DNA of 64,000 bases from Chitinophaga sp. CF118 (GTDB lineage Bacteria; Bacteroidota; Bacteroidia; Chitinophagales; Chitinophagaceae). Positions 52,531-63,031 of the stretch are shown here, one piece after another. The stretch covers positions 124,001 through 188,000 of the forward strand of contig NZ_FOMK01000001.1 in the NCBI RefSeq assembly GCF_900112615.1. Direction: 5' to 3'. A program made the position numbers and the translations under genes. The notes beneath the pieces are model-generated. The model was not told the origin of the DNA. It made no database searches and saw only the letters and a program-made list of their open reading frames with translations. Every line of letters starts with the position of its first letter. Position 1 is the stretch's first letter.

Positions 52531-53949
52531 ATGGATAACTCATACAGTGTACTCTTAAGCAGTAGTCCATACATAGAATTCTTTAAGGAAACAATGCCTT
52601 TATTGTTTGCAACAGTATTTTTATTCCTTCATTATAAGAAAAGGATCACCGCACTGGAAACAATCATGTATGCTTTTGCAACGGAAGCATATACGATGTT
52701 AATGATCGGGCCAACCTTTACGGCTACATTTTTTGTTAGCATATTTTTCATGGTTGATCAGGGTCATCAGCTAATGACCGGCAGAATACACATCCAGCGC
52801 AAATACCTGTTACTACTGCTCTTACCGGCACTGTCCAGTATAGTAATATTTATGATCATCCAGTTTTACAAGGATCCATTCTCTTATCCGCAGGGAAAAA
52901 TGTCGGCCTTCTACATGAGGCCACTCTATTTTTATGTAAAAACATACCTCCCGTTATTTGCCATCGCATCAAAAATAGTACAGGAGAAAGAACTATTGTC
53001 CTTTGAACTGTTTTCCCGTACGATAAAGAAAATTGCCAGGATATCATTCCTCATTGCGTTCATTCAGATTGGCAGTCAATACATTTTCAAAAGCAGGATG
53101 CTTGGAGAAATACTTGGTTTGCAAAGCAGATACATGATGGGACAGGATTCTTCATTTTTCACTCTCAGAGTACAGGCTTTTTTTGCAGAACCTAAAGTAT
53201 TCAGCGCGTTCATTTCCCTTTGCATACCGTTATTTGTGAAGGATAGAGAATACAAGATGACCTCAATTGCCATATTTATCGGGATACTGACAGCATCCCA
53301 GACCTTCTGGATTAATTTACTGGCTTTTTTAGTAACCTTTTGGGTAGTAGGAGGTATCCCTACTGTCAGAACAAAAATAGCGGGCACGTTAGGAATCATA
53401 ATAGGGTTGTTTTTAATTGTAAATGCATCAAAGGTTTATTTCATCAGGTTCTATGCTAACAACCAGCATAATGCCGTTTACCAGCTGGTATTTAAAAGAT
53501 CTGTATACCGTTATGATAATGAGGTATGGCAGAAGGACAATGTGATTTTAGGGATGCCACTGCAAAGGGATATGGAACTTCCTGTGGTGGATTTTCTCAG
53601 AGATCAGCCTTACCTACTCTTATCCGGATACGGGGCTGGTAACAGTACATTTATTCCCGCACAATATTTCTTCGGGCAAATGAATTATAAAAATCGGGTG
53701 AACGGTGTTGGTGGTCATAACCTGAACATGAGATGGTTTTATATCCTGGTAGAATTTGGCCTTTTCTCCCTCGTCTGTTTCTTTTTAATCCTTACCCAAA
53801 CCAAACCTGATATTTCGAAATTCCAGAGCAGCTATCTGGCCTTTATATGGATCTGTTTCTTTTTCAGTCAGATCGATCTCTTTCTTATCACTACAGCGTT
53901 GTTGAGTGTATACAATACAAAAAGTGAACATGCAGATATTCCTGGATAA
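52531..53949 (+). CDS. Wzy-like O-antigen/EPS polymerase
   Basis: A 472-residue polytopic protein with about 10-12 helices and a long extracytoplasmic segment (about 300-400, containing VVDFLRDQPYLLLSGYGAGNSTF and GVGGHNLNMRWFYILVEFG) typical of Wzy/WaaL-type enzymes, in which a GHNLxLR-like motif sits in the large periplasmic loop. It is the only polymerase candidate in the locus. Identification rests on topology and context because sequence conservation in this family is low. Confidence 0.75.
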   Translation: MDNSYSVLLSSSPYIEFFKETMPLLFATVFLFLHYKKRITALETIMYAFATEAYTMLMIGPTFTATFFVSIFFMVDQGHQLMTGRIHIQRKYLLLLLLPALSSIVIFMIIQFYKDPFSYPQGKMSAFYMRPLYFYVKTYLPLFAIASKIVQEKELLSFELFSRTIKKIARISFLIAFIQIGSQYIFKSRMLGEILGLQSRYMMGQDSSFFTLRVQAFFAEPKVFSAFISLCIPLFVKDREYKMTSIAIFIGILTASQTFWINLLAFLVTFWVVGGIPTVRTKIAGTLGIIIGLFLIVNASKVYFIRFYANNQHNAVYQLVFKRSVYRYDNEVWQKDNVILGMPLQRDMELPVVDFLRDQPYLLLSGYGAGNSTFIPAQYFFGQMNYKNRVNGVGGHNLNMRWFYILVEFGLFSLVCFFLILTQTKPDISKFQSSYLAFIWICFFFSQIDLFLITTALLSVYNTKSEHADIPG

Positions 53950-55024
53950 CATAGTATTCACCATTCAGAAAGCAGGCGGAGTATCCGTTTACTGGTATGA
54001 ACTATTGCAGGGTATATGCAATAAGGGATTGCCTGTGAGCTTCCTGAATGCGGGGCTTACATCCGATAATATTTTTGAGAAAAGCATTAATTACGATAAT
54101 TATAACTGCATTCGTGAAAGCTGGATCCCGCATCAATATTTACGGTATCTGCCCATGCGGTATACGCTGCCTCATGCGTCTATTTTCCACGGCGGATATT
54201 TGCGGGTGTCTACACAAAAGAATATCGTAAACATCCTTACCGTACATGATTTTGCACATGAACGAAAACTGGTAACCAGTTTCCCGAGAGGATTTGCCAA
54301 TAAAAAACAGAAAGCCTATGGGATCAAACATGCAGATGGGATCATCTGTATTTCAGATAGTACAAAAAGAGAGTTACTGCACTTTTATCCGGATACAGAT
54401 CCCGCTAAACTAAGGGTGGTATATCATGGAATTGCAGATACTTTCTTTCCTATGGATAAAATCAATACTCCTCTTCAATCTGGTCTGACAACGCCATACA
54501 TTTTATACATTGGCGGACGCAGTCATTATAAGAATTTTGCTATCGCACTTGAAACGATGGAGCAGTTACCACTGCATTTTAAACTGGTGGTAACAGGGGG
54601 AGAACAATGGAGCCCCAAAGAATTAATTAACATAGAACAGAAGATCCCCGGACGTTATCAGATCCTGCAAACAGTGGGCAAGGAAGACCTGAACCTGTTA
54701 TATAATTATGCATGGTGTCTCCTCTACCCTTCTGCCTACGAAGGATTCGGGTTTCCTCCCGGAGAAGCCATGAAAGCAGGTTGTCCGGTAGTGGCCACCA
54801 ATTTAACATCCATACCTGAAGTGGTAGGGCAGGCAGGATTACTAACAAATGTGGTTACAGCTGATGCTTTTACTGAAAAGATCTTACAACTGGAAAATCA
54901 GGATTACAGGGAACAAATAATTATTGCCGGACTGGCACAGGCGCAATTATTTACCTGGGCGAAAAGCGTACATGAAACAATTCTTTTTTATAAAGATTGC
55001 TGGAACAATAAATTTCTATCATGA
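53930..55024 (+). CDS. GT4-family glycosyltransferase
   Basis: A 364-residue GT-B fold enzyme from ATG 53930, which overlaps the polymerase stop; an earlier in-frame start at 53906 would extend further into that gene. The C-terminal donor domain has YILYIGGRSHYKNF and the EX7E-type motif YPSAYEGFGFPPGEAMKAGCPVV, where the two Glu are typical of retaining GT4 enzymes. It adds a sugar to the repeat unit. The next gene starts in its stop (ATGA). Confidence 0.92.
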   Translation: MQIFLDNIVFTIQKAGGVSVYWYELLQGICNKGLPVSFLNAGLTSDNIFEKSINYDNYNCIRESWIPHQYLRYLPMRYTLPHASIFHGGYLRVSTQKNIVNILTVHDFAHERKLVTSFPRGFANKKQKAYGIKHADGIICISDSTKRELLHFYPDTDPAKLRVVYHGIADTFFPMDKINTPLQSGLTTPYILYIGGRSHYKNFAIALETMEQLPLHFKLVVTGGEQWSPKELINIEQKIPGRYQILQTVGKEDLNLLYNYAWCLLYPSAYEGFGFPPGEAMKAGCPVVATNLTSIPEVVGQAGLLTNVVTADAFTEKILQLENQDYREQIIIAGLAQAQLFTWAKSVHETILFYKDCWNNKFLS

Positions 55025-55761
55025 ACCTTATCTTCAAAATAGCGGACGCCGCAAGAGTTTTTCTGCAATCCGGCAGAGGACTTACTTCTTTATTAAAAAA
55101 AGGCATCTCCATTGCCTCTACACAGTTATTGCATAACTGTAAACATTATATTCCGGAAATAAATACCATCCTGGATGTAGGTGCTAATCAGGGACAATTT
55201 GCCTTGTCAGCAAAGCATTTCTATCCACAGGCTGATATTCATTCCTTTGAACCTGTACCGGCAGTATATCACATATTACAGCATAATACCCGCAAAGCAA
55301 CTACTATCAGTACTTATAATTTTGCATTAGGCAATACGAGTGGCTCTCTTGAATTTTACTGCAATAACTATTCACACGCCAGTTCAGCTTTACCAGTATC
55401 TTTTCTGCAGCAGGAAATGCTTCCGCAAACGAATACTGTTAAAAAGATTAAGGTGCCAGTGAAACGGATGGATGACTTCCTGACAAATATCTCTTTTATG
55501 CCTCCAGTATTATTAAAACTTGATGTACAGGGATTTGAAAAAGAGGTACTGAAAGGTGCCGTTAAAAGTCTTGGTAAGATAGATTATCTGCTTTTTGAAA
55601 CATCTTTTGTATCCATGTATGATGGAGAACCATTGTTCGATGAGATGCACAATTTCGTTAAAGAACTGGGCTTCGAATTCATAGCGCCAGTGGGATTTTT
55701 ACAGGCAAATGATCTGCAGATTATACAAATGGATTTATTATATAAGAAACGAAATAACTGA
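55021..55761 (+). CDS. FkbM-family methyltransferase
   Basis: A 246-residue methyltransferase with ILDVGANQGQFALSAKHFY (motif I), IHSFEPVPAVYHILQ and the FkbM signature LLKLDVQGFEKEVLKGA. It is the second clear FkbM enzyme of the plus-strand run and is translationally coupled to the glycosyltransferase upstream. A 90-base gap follows before the sugar-phosphate transferase. Confidence 0.9.
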   Translation: MNLIFKIADAARVFLQSGRGLTSLLKKGISIASTQLLHNCKHYIPEINTILDVGANQGQFALSAKHFYPQADIHSFEPVPAVYHILQHNTRKATTISTYNFALGNTSGSLEFYCNNYSHASSALPVSFLQQEMLPQTNTVKKIKVPVKRMDDFLTNISFMPPVLLKLDVQGFEKEVLKGAVKSLGKIDYLLFETSFVSMYDGEPLFDEMHNFVKELGFEFIAPVGFLQANDLQIIQMDLLYKKRNN

Positions 55762-55851
55762 TTCACACTTAGATCTGCATATATATTTCTTTCCAGCCTT
55801 ACCAACTACTATCAGAATTATTATTGATATACTTTGTAAAGCTACATCCTC

Positions 55852-57255
55852 ATGAAACAGCGCATTAATACACATTCCATTTTAAGGAAAATCCTGGATT
55901 ATGTTGTGTTGACTATTGCATTCCTTTTAACAAGGCAATACATTGCAGCAAAAGGAGATATCCTCTTTTCACAGCTCAATTTTCTTTTGTTATTAATCAG
56001 TACTCTTACATGGACAGTTACAGGAAGTTCTGTTCGTTTATACGACAGTTATGACAAGACAGGTTCATTCTCCTACGAGTTTGTAGCCATCCTCAAAACA
56101 GTACTGCTGCATGTTTGTGTGTTCACCTTCCTGTTCTTTTATTTCTTTAAACTCTATCCATATCCACGCACATTCATCCTGCTGTATAGTACTTATCTGT
56201 TCTCTGGCATTCTGATTTCAAAATACATTGTAAAGAAACTGTTGCTTCGTTTACAAACCAATCACCATAATCCTAAAAATGTACTGATCGTTGGAACAGG
56301 AGAAACAGGGATGAATTTTTATTATACGATACATAACAATAACCGATACGGTTATACCTGTGTTGGTTTTGTTGATGATCAGAGCAATAACGAGATCAAT
56401 GGTCAGTATCTGGGTAAACTATCAGAGCTTACAAAGATCCTGGAGACGAATGAAATAGATGATGTAGTAGTAGCATTACCCGGAAAATCGAAAGAACAAA
56501 CGGAGAAGATCATTGCAGCCAGTGAAAGAGCGGCCAAACGCGTAAGGATCATTGCTGATTGCCATCAGTATTGTACCCCTACTGCGAGCATGAACCTGTA
56601 CGGTAATTTTCCGCTGGTAAATATCCGCTTCTGCCCGTTGGACGATCCTGGTAACCAGCGACTGAAGCGGGCGCTTGACATTGGCTTTTCCCTTTTCATG
56701 TTCACGGCATTCAGCTGGCTCTTTCTGCTCATTGCCCTGTTGATCAAATTATCCTCCAAAGGTTCTATATTTTTTAAACAGGAAAGATGGGGATTGAAAA
56801 ACAAAAAGATCACCTGTTATAAGTTTCGTTCTATGGTTGTTCAAAACTGCGAAGTGGATAGTAATAACCAATTCTTACAGGCTACGCGGAATGACAGCCG
56901 CGTAACACAGATAGGTCGTTTTCTCCGTAAAACAAATCTCGATGAATTACCCCAATTCATCAATGTGTTAAGCGGAGAAATGTCATTTGTGGGGCCACGG
57001 CCTCATGCAACTCCGTTACACATTGAATCCAGGGAAACGGTGGACCATTATATGCTACGGCAGATGGTGAAACCAGGTATTACCGGATGGGCACAGGTGA
57101 ATGGCTGTCGTGGAGAAACCAGGCACTCCGGACAGATGAAAAAACGGGTAGACATGGATATCTGGTACATTGAAAATTACAGTTTCTGGCTGGATTGCCA
57201 GATCATTTTCCAGACAATGATGAATATGATTAAAGGAGATAAAAACGCTTACTGA
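55852..57255 (+). CDS. Undecaprenyl-phosphate sugar phosphotransferase (WcaJ/WbaP type)
   Basis: A 467-residue polyisoprenyl-phosphate hexose-1-phosphate transferase. Four N-terminal helices (about 12-125), a Rossmann-like CoA-binding-type domain ([15 protein letters not shown], about 140-245), a further helix near 280 and the catalytic bacterial sugar transferase domain ([55 protein letters not shown]). It starts each repeat unit by transferring hexose-1-phosphate, usually glucose, to undecaprenyl phosphate. Confidence 0.94.
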   Translation: MKQRINTHSILRKILDYVVLTIAFLLTRQYIAAKGDILFSQLNFLLLLISTLTWTVTGSSVRLYDSYDKTGSFSYEFVAILKTVLLHVCVFTFLFFYFFKLYPYPRTFILLYSTYLFSGILISKYIVKKLLLRLQTNHHNPKNVLIVGTGETGMNFYYTIHNNNRYGYTCVGFVDDQSNNEINGQYLGKLSELTKILETNEIDDVVVALPGKSKEQTEKIIAASERAAKRVRIIADCHQYCTPTASMNLYGNFPLVNIRFCPLDDPGNQRLKRALDIGFSLFMFTAFSWLFLLIALLIKLSSKGSIFFKQERWGLKNKKITCYKFRSMVVQNCEVDSNNQFLQATRNDSRVTQIGRFLRKTNLDELPQFINVLSGEMSFVGPRPHATPLHIESRETVDHYMLRQMVKPGITGWAQVNGCRGETRHSGQMKKRVDMDIWYIENYSFWLDCQIIFQTMMNMIKGDKNAY

Positions 57256-57265
57256 TAACAGAAGT

Positions 57266-58531
57266 ATGTCCGGACGTTTATTACTTATATGCGGGAATTT
57301 TGCACCCGAGCCTACCGGTACTGGTAAATACAGTGGTGAAATGATAAAATGGCTGGCAGATAACGGCTATGATTGTACGGTGATCACCTCCTATCCCTAT
57401 TATCCGCAATGGCAGGTACAGGCCCCCTATGTTAAGAACAGGTACTGGTATAAAAAAGAAGTACAATATAGTGATAATGGGAAGAGAAAGATCACAGTTT
57501 ACAGATGTCCGCAATACACGCCGGCAAATCCATCAGGTAAGAAACGAATTATCATGGATCTTTCTTTTCTGTTATCCACTTTTTTCAAACTGCTACAGCT
57601 GCTAACGGCTAAGAAATTTGATGTGGTAATGACGGTAGTGCCCTCTTTCCACCTGGGATTTCTGGGGGTATTATATAAAAAGATCCGTGGTGCAAAGTTC
57701 CTCTATCATATTCAGGACCTGCAGATAGAAACAGCCAGAGACCTGGGAATGATCCGTTCTCCTTCATTGATTAAATGGTTATTCATACTGGAGAAGTATA
57801 TCCTCCAAAAAGCTGATATCATCAGCAGCATTTCAGAGGGAATGATCAGTAAAATACAACAAAAAACAGGAGGAAATGTTGAACTGTTCCCGAACTGGGT
57901 AGATGTAAGATTGTTTTATCCGCTGGAGAACAAAGCTTCTCTGAAAACGCAATATGGCTTTAATATTACAGATAAGGTGATCCTGTATTCAGGTGCGATA
58001 GGAGAAAAACAGGGATTGGAAATGATCCTTCATACAGCAGCCGGACTGAAAGAACAGGGGCACATAAAGTTTCTCATTTGCGGTTCAGGACCTTACAAAA
58101 AGAAGCTAGGTTCTATGGCGGCAGCGCTTGATCTGAAGAATGTGATTTTTTTCCCGCTGCAGCCGTTGGAGCGTTTTAATCATTTCCTGAATATGGCGGA
58201 TGTGCATCTTGTAATCCAGAAAGCAAATGCAGGAGATCTTGTAATGCCATCAAAACTAACAACAATTATGGCCGTTGGGGGGGTATCCGTGATCACAGCA
58301 AACCCGGGTACCAGCCTGCATGAAGTAGTACAACTAAAACATATTGGCATCCTGGTAATGGCAGAAAATCAGCCGGCATTAAATGAAGGCATTCGCACAG
58401 CAGTATATAAAGAATCAGGGCATATTACCAGGAATGCCCGGGAATATGCCCTGAATTATCTTGCTACAGATATAATAATGATACGTTTTGAAAGATCATT
58501 AAGGCATGGTCATATTGATCCGCCCTGTTGA
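57266..58531 (+). CDS. WcaI-type glycosyltransferase
   Basis: A 421-residue GT4-type enzyme matching the WcaI group: LLICGNFAPEPTGTGKYSGEMIKWLADNGYDCTVIT at the N-terminus, FLYHIQDLQIETARDLGM in the middle and LYSGAIGEKQGLEMIL in the donor domain. In colanic acid synthesis WcaI adds fucose; here only a transferase role is inferred. Its last 33 bases overlap the 3' end of the opposite-strand lipoprotein gene. Confidence 0.92.
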   Translation: MSGRLLLICGNFAPEPTGTGKYSGEMIKWLADNGYDCTVITSYPYYPQWQVQAPYVKNRYWYKKEVQYSDNGKRKITVYRCPQYTPANPSGKKRIIMDLSFLLSTFFKLLQLLTAKKFDVVMTVVPSFHLGFLGVLYKKIRGAKFLYHIQDLQIETARDLGMIRSPSLIKWLFILEKYILQKADIISSISEGMISKIQQKTGGNVELFPNWVDVRLFYPLENKASLKTQYGFNITDKVILYSGAIGEKQGLEMILHTAAGLKEQGHIKFLICGSGPYKKKLGSMAAALDLKNVIFFPLQPLERFNHFLNMADVHLVIQKANAGDLVMPSKLTTIMAVGGVSVITANPGTSLHEVVQLKHIGILVMAENQPALNEGIRTAVYKESGHITRNAREYALNYLATDIIMIRFERSLRHGHIDPPC

Positions 58532-59221
58532 ACTTCCATTGGTAGATGTAAAGGCCAGATTACAGAAACTGACAGTTACTGCGGAGCCTTCTACAGATAC
58601 ATACACACTGCCTGAGTTTGGTGTCCATGCTCCGGTGGTGGTGGTAGTAATAGTAGCTCTTGCATAACCGGTTGCCAATGTACCTGAAGATGCCTGTATA
58701 GTATATACACCTTCTACTGGTGGAGATACGCCTGCAAACTCGACAATTACGCCTGCATTTGTACTTACACCTTCAATCTTATAAGTACTGCTTGTTGTAA
58801 CTGATCCCTTTACGGTACGGAGAGACATATATGTTACTCCATCCAGTTGGGCAGTATTGCTATCCAGGCCACAAGGAGCCCAGGGACCAACAACCGCTAT
58901 TCCGTTGATGGAGTCCTTATAAGTACAACCACCGGGAGTAGAGATTTCCACTATGTAAGTTTTGTTCTTCCCTTTTGCAGGGTGAATGATAATTGGATTC
59001 GCCTCACGGGATGTAAATCCGTCGGACCCGGTCCAACTATAGGTATACCCAGATTCTACTCCGTAAACGCTTAGTCTCAGTGTATCATTCTGCCCTATTG
59101 GGGCATTGGATGATATCACAGGATCCACCACGTCATTACAAGAAGAACCTCCTCCCGAACAACCGGAAAGTAAACCTGTGAATAAAATAAGAAATGCTAT
59201 GAGTGTAAATTTATGCTGCAT
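58499..59221 (-). CDS. PKD-like domain lipoprotein
   Basis: A 240-residue lipoprotein (lipobox LLSGCSGGGSS). An immunoglobulin/PKD-like domain covers about 35-110 (NDTLRLSVYGVESGYTYSWTGSDGFTS, YIVEISTPGGCTYKDS), followed by a beta-rich region with repeated Thr and Gly. This architecture is common in Bacteroidota surface adhesins and gliding-related proteins; no specific role can be given. It is convergent with, and overlaps, the glycosyltransferase gene. Confidence 0.75.
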   Translation of the reverse strand: MQHKFTLIAFLILFTGLLSGCSGGGSSCNDVVDPVISSNAPIGQNDTLRLSVYGVESGYTYSWTGSDGFTSREANPIIIHPAKGKNKTYIVEISTPGGCTYKDSINGIAVVGPWAPCGLDSNTAQLDGVTYMSLRTVKGSVTTSSTYKIEGVSTNAGVIVEFAGVSPPVEGVYTIQASSGTLATGYARATITTTTTGAWTPNSGSVYVSVEGSAVTVSFCNLAFTSTNGSSTGRINMTMP

Positions 59222-59715
59222 CGTCTAGTATTCGTAAAATCATAATTTTTTTGTTAAACCCTTCCTGCACACATTATATCATGTGTACATTTCAGGTCGC
59301 GGAAATTGTTCAGGTACCTTTTCCGCAACAGGTAGTAAGTTCTTCATTAAATGACAATCATAGGTATCTCCAACCCCCTTTATAGGGATAGGATAACACG
59401 TAAAATTAAACGTGTGTGGCAATCTTAATCTTGACATAATTTTAGGTATAGGCAATAAACACACTATAAATATAGCAAATAGTTTATTTATTATGATTTT
59501 TTACAATAAAATATATTACTCATAACAGTACAACCTTCGTTTGATAAATCCCTGTAATCAGCTATTTTACAATTTATTACAGTACTGAGGTAATAAATAA
59601 TTAATCTAAAAATTCCTCCTCCAACTACTCAATTTTCGAATAAATACTACAAAAATGGCCATGAGAAAAGCTCTAATTTTTCTCATGGCCGCAAACCTGA
59701 CAAATCAGGATTGTA
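59222..59715. other. Intergenic region, AT-rich
   Basis: About 490 bases. A minus-strand frame at 59279-59464 (61 codons, or 52 from an internal ATG: MSRLRLPHTFNFTCYPIPI) could be a small protein, but nothing else supports it. The rest is AT-rich promoter-like sequence plus the GH2 terminator at 59657-59690. Confidence 0.35.
59657..59690 (-). terminator. Intrinsic terminator of the GH2 gene
   Basis: GGCCATGAGAAAA (59657-59669) and TTTTCTCATGGCC (59678-59690) form a perfect 13-bp stem. On the minus strand it is followed by ATTTTTG. It lies 26 bases beyond the GH2 stop. Confidence 0.75.
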
Positions 59716-62343
59716 TTATTTTATACTGATATATTGCTCAGATACGTTCCATCCGTAAACCGAAATCGCTGCATTTCCACTTTTGCCAACCACATCTCCA
59801 CTGATGGTAACAATCTTCTCTTCCCCGGGTAATACTGATACATAGTTGTCATTATAGAACACTGGCAGGATACGTTTCCTGGTTTGCGCATCTACAAGGG
59901 ACACACGGTTAAAGAATGCTACCGGTCCATTGGCGGGATTAATGATCTTAACAGCAATACTATCCGGACCTGCTTTATGTGCAGTAATCTGCACTTTCGC
60001 TGCTGACATTTTCTGCAAACCTGAATGATTGCCTTTTGCATCCGGGAACCAATAAAGGTTATCATCTAACACCTGCTGTTTTTTATCTCTCAGGCGTACT
60101 GATAAGAATACCCCTTCCTTGCTGCCCAGGTTATCGAGTGCCGTTTTCACAGAAAGGTATTTCTGTACCGTTTTCGGACTGATTTCTGTAAACACCTGTG
60201 TGATCAGGCTGTCCTTACCTTCCATATTATATACCTTCAGTTCCAGCATTACATCCGTATAATATTTAAAGGTATTATTCACGGTTAGAATGGTACCATC
60301 AATAGGATTACACATAACATGTAATGGTGCACTTCCATTATGCAGACCATATAAGCAGGCATTGGGATCCAGGTAATAATCGTACATCTGTCCACGTAAA
60401 GCTGTCCACGGGTTCTGTGTTTTCCAGATTATCACACCAGTGTACCAGTCCCACATATGTGAGCTAAAGCCTTCCATCAGGCCACGGTACTGATCATAGT
60501 TCACCAGCTGCGCCTTATTGGCAAAGTCCTTTACATCTTTCGGTTTACCATATGGTTCCAGGTGATTGAAATAAGGGATGTATTTATGATAGTCCCATAC
60601 AGAATCAACACCATTTGGCGTATTTACCGGTGCAACCATATTCTGCGCAGGAATAAAACGTTCCAGTGATTCATAATCTCCCACACCTACGGAACCCACT
60701 TCAGAATTGAATGGGAAAGTGCGTTCATTCCAGAAAACAGATAGTGGCTGTATATTATAAGGACCATCGCCATTACCACCCAGAGAGTTGTAAGACATAC
60801 TGTCCGTATTTGAATAATGGAAGAAGAAACGGGTACCATCCAGTTTTGGCAAAATGGAATCCTTCATAACAGACAGGATATCTGCCGGTGGCGTGATTTC
60901 GTTACCACCACACCAGAAAGCCAGTGAAGCATAATTACGTAACATTTTCACCTGATCTTCCACGGAAGTGATAAACAGGCGATGATCATCAGGGTACTGG
61001 CGTCTTGTCCACTGGTCTTCCTTCTTCATAGGATCTACCCAACGACCGTTACAATCGCCGGACATCCAGAAATCCTGGAATACCAGTAAACCATATTTAT
61101 CACATGCCTCATAGAATTCCGGTCTTTCTGTTAAGCTACCTCCCCATATACGAATCAGGTTCAGATTCATATCGCGGTGAAAGCGGATCTCTGCATCATA
61201 ACGTTCTTTGCTGAAACGGAACATTGCATCGGAAGTAATCCAGTTCCCACCTTTGATAAAGATCTTTTGTCCGTTTACAGCTACTTCGCGGCTATTAGTA
61301 TGTGCGTTCCAGTAAGTCTGAATTTCACGAACACCAAAATCAACATCTTCTGTATCTTCTACTTTTGTATTATTCAGGAACTGCAGCTGGATATGATACA
61401 GGTTCTGCGGACCATACCCCGCAGGCCACCATAATGCCGGCTGTTTCAGTTCCAGATCTGGCAGTTGTACCTCTGTAACAGCATGCGGAGCCAGAGTTAC
61501 CTTGCGGATAATGGTATTACCTGCCAGTTTATAACTTACGGCACCGGCTATACTTTTTGCAGTAGCATTCTCCAGTTCGGCAGATACCAATACAGTAGCA
61601 GGAGCCTGCACAGCATCGGGCAGTCTTACACCTGGTACTTTGGTAATGATATGTGGATTTTTGATGCGTACAGCACCGGTTTTTTCAATGGTCACTTTAT
61701 CCCATATACCGGTATTACGGTCACGCATAGGTTGGATCCAATCCCATCCTGCAGTATACTGTGGGCCTACATTTTTGGCGATGGTACCATCGCCACCCTG
61801 TCCGCCATTAGGATTACCCGGAATAGCAGGTGGATAAACAATCACTGCCAGTCGGTTATGGCCATCTTTTGCCAGCCAGGGCGTAATATTATAAGAAAAG
61901 CGCAGGTACGTACCGAAGTGTGTTGTTGCATTCAGTCGATGTCCGTTCAGATAAACATCACATCCATCATTTACACCTCTGAAATGCAGCCATACCTGGC
62001 CATCTGCCGCCGGTTGTGCTTCTGTAAAGTCTTTTACGAACCAGTAAGTATAATGCTCACGTCCTGTATTATAAATATCAGGTATGCGCAAATTGTTCAT
62101 ACCATAAAACGGATCCGGCACCAGGTGGTTATTCAATAATGTTGTCAGCACTGTACCGGGTACTGTAGCCGGTAACCAGCCCATCAGCTTATAAGAAGGA
62201 GCAGAAAGTGCTTCCCCTTTTACTGTCACACTGGAAATATTGCGGCACTCCCATCCACTGTTAAGCTCATACTGGCTTTGTGCTGCTAACTTTAAAAAAG
62301 GTAATAACAAAAAAAAAGAAACATTCAGTATTCTCCGAACCAT
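59716..62343 (-). CDS. GH2 enzyme, exo-beta-glucosaminidase/mannosidase type
   Basis: An 875-residue secreted enzyme (signal peptide 1-21). Jelly-roll domain (about 25-220, WLHFRGVNDGCDVYLNG), immunoglobulin-like domain, then the TIM barrel (about 345-680) with acid/base E482 in WCGGNE and nucleophile E548 in FNSEVGSVG, followed by C-terminal beta domains. The overall layout and GDCNGRW resemble CsxA-type exo-beta-D-glucosaminidases and beta-mannosidases more than beta-galactosidases. It would release terminal sugars in the periplasm. It is not linked to a SusCD pair here. Confidence 0.88.
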   Translation of the reverse strand: MVRRILNVSFFLLLPFLKLAAQSQYELNSGWECRNISSVTVKGEALSAPSYKLMGWLPATVPGTVLTTLLNNHLVPDPFYGMNNLRIPDIYNTGREHYTYWFVKDFTEAQPAADGQVWLHFRGVNDGCDVYLNGHRLNATTHFGTYLRFSYNITPWLAKDGHNRLAVIVYPPAIPGNPNGGQGGDGTIAKNVGPQYTAGWDWIQPMRDRNTGIWDKVTIEKTGAVRIKNPHIITKVPGVRLPDAVQAPATVLVSAELENATAKSIAGAVSYKLAGNTIIRKVTLAPHAVTEVQLPDLELKQPALWWPAGYGPQNLYHIQLQFLNNTKVEDTEDVDFGVREIQTYWNAHTNSREVAVNGQKIFIKGGNWITSDAMFRFSKERYDAEIRFHRDMNLNLIRIWGGSLTERPEFYEACDKYGLLVFQDFWMSGDCNGRWVDPMKKEDQWTRRQYPDDHRLFITSVEDQVKMLRNYASLAFWCGGNEITPPADILSVMKDSILPKLDGTRFFFHYSNTDSMSYNSLGGNGDGPYNIQPLSVFWNERTFPFNSEVGSVGVGDYESLERFIPAQNMVAPVNTPNGVDSVWDYHKYIPYFNHLEPYGKPKDVKDFANKAQLVNYDQYRGLMEGFSSHMWDWYTGVIIWKTQNPWTALRGQMYDYYLDPNACLYGLHNGSAPLHVMCNPIDGTILTVNNTFKYYTDVMLELKVYNMEGKDSLITQVFTEISPKTVQKYLSVKTALDNLGSKEGVFLSVRLRDKKQQVLDDNLYWFPDAKGNHSGLQKMSAAKVQITAHKAGPDSIAVKIINPANGPVAFFNRVSLVDAQTRKRILPVFYNDNYVSVLPGEEKIVTISGDVVGKSGNAAISVYGWNVSEQYISIK

Positions 62344-62461
62344 ATGTACATTTAATTTAAAGGCGACCTGTTGCCTTGTTCACTGATGAGACAAAAATAT
62401 ATGTTGAAATGTCAAAATCAAAATACGAAGGGTGAATAATGGATGGGTGGCTAAATTAAAT

Positions 62462-62509
62462 AAAAAAAGGTGAAAAGTGAATCCTTTTGGAGGCGCCACT
62501 TTTCACCTT
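62462..62509 (-). terminator. Intrinsic terminator of the small lipoprotein gene
   Basis: AAGGTGAAAAGTG (62467-62479) pairs with CACTTTTCACCTT (62497-62509); on the minus strand a run of seven T follows. Located 21 bases after the stop at 62530. Confidence 0.85.
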
Positions 62510-62529
62510 GCTATTACTGCTGTAAAAAT

Positions 62530-62940
62530 CTATACAGGATCTGAGTCTACAAGCACAATCTTAACGGTAATTGCTGCTGTAGGATGATTTGCAGGGAGAG
62601 AGCCGTCTGCATTCTGGCTATCAATAGAAATTGATCCGATAGAGTGTGTTACTTCAAACGTACTACCAAATAACACATCTGGAATAGCTTCATAAACAAT
62701 ACCATCAAAAGAAATGTACACCAGTACCCCATTGGTATTATATACCCGCCCATCAATTTCAGGCATACTGATCGTTACATAATAAGTATTCTTGTCGGTA
62801 TCCAGCTTCCAGTCACTGGGATTTACAGTAGTAGTGATAGTACGGTTGGGAACTACTACCTGTTGAATAATTTCCTCTTTTCTACAACTTGAAAAAAGGA
62901 CACCCAGTACCAACAAGGGCAAGAACAGGAATGATTTCAT
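62530..62940 (-). CDS. Small lipoprotein, unknown
   Basis: A 136-residue lipoprotein starting at ATG 62940 (LVLGVLFSSC lipobox). An upstream in-frame start at 63057 would add 39 residues with no signal sequence and overlap the HEAT gene, so it is rejected. The mature part is beta-rich (NPSDWKLDTDKNTYYVTISMPEIDG). I do not recognise a family. It has its own terminator. Confidence 0.65.
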   Translation of the reverse strand: MKSFLFLPLLVLGVLFSSCRKEEIIQQVVVPNRTITTTVNPSDWKLDTDKNTYYVTISMPEIDGRVYNTNGVLVYISFDGIVYEAIPDVLFGSTFEVTHSIGSISIDSQNADGSLPANHPTAAITVKIVLVDSDPV

Positions 62941-63031
62941 AATAAGATCTAATTGACGGTGATGGAATATAGATATGTGCTTACAGCAACATGTATTAAA
63001 GAATCTATAAATAACAAAATAAGTGCCATGA

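Noticed and set aside
61465..62139. 224-codon plus-strand frame opposite the GH2 gene
   Set aside because: Antisense to a well-conserved enzyme; composition (many Cys, Ile, Ser) is typical of a shadow frame.
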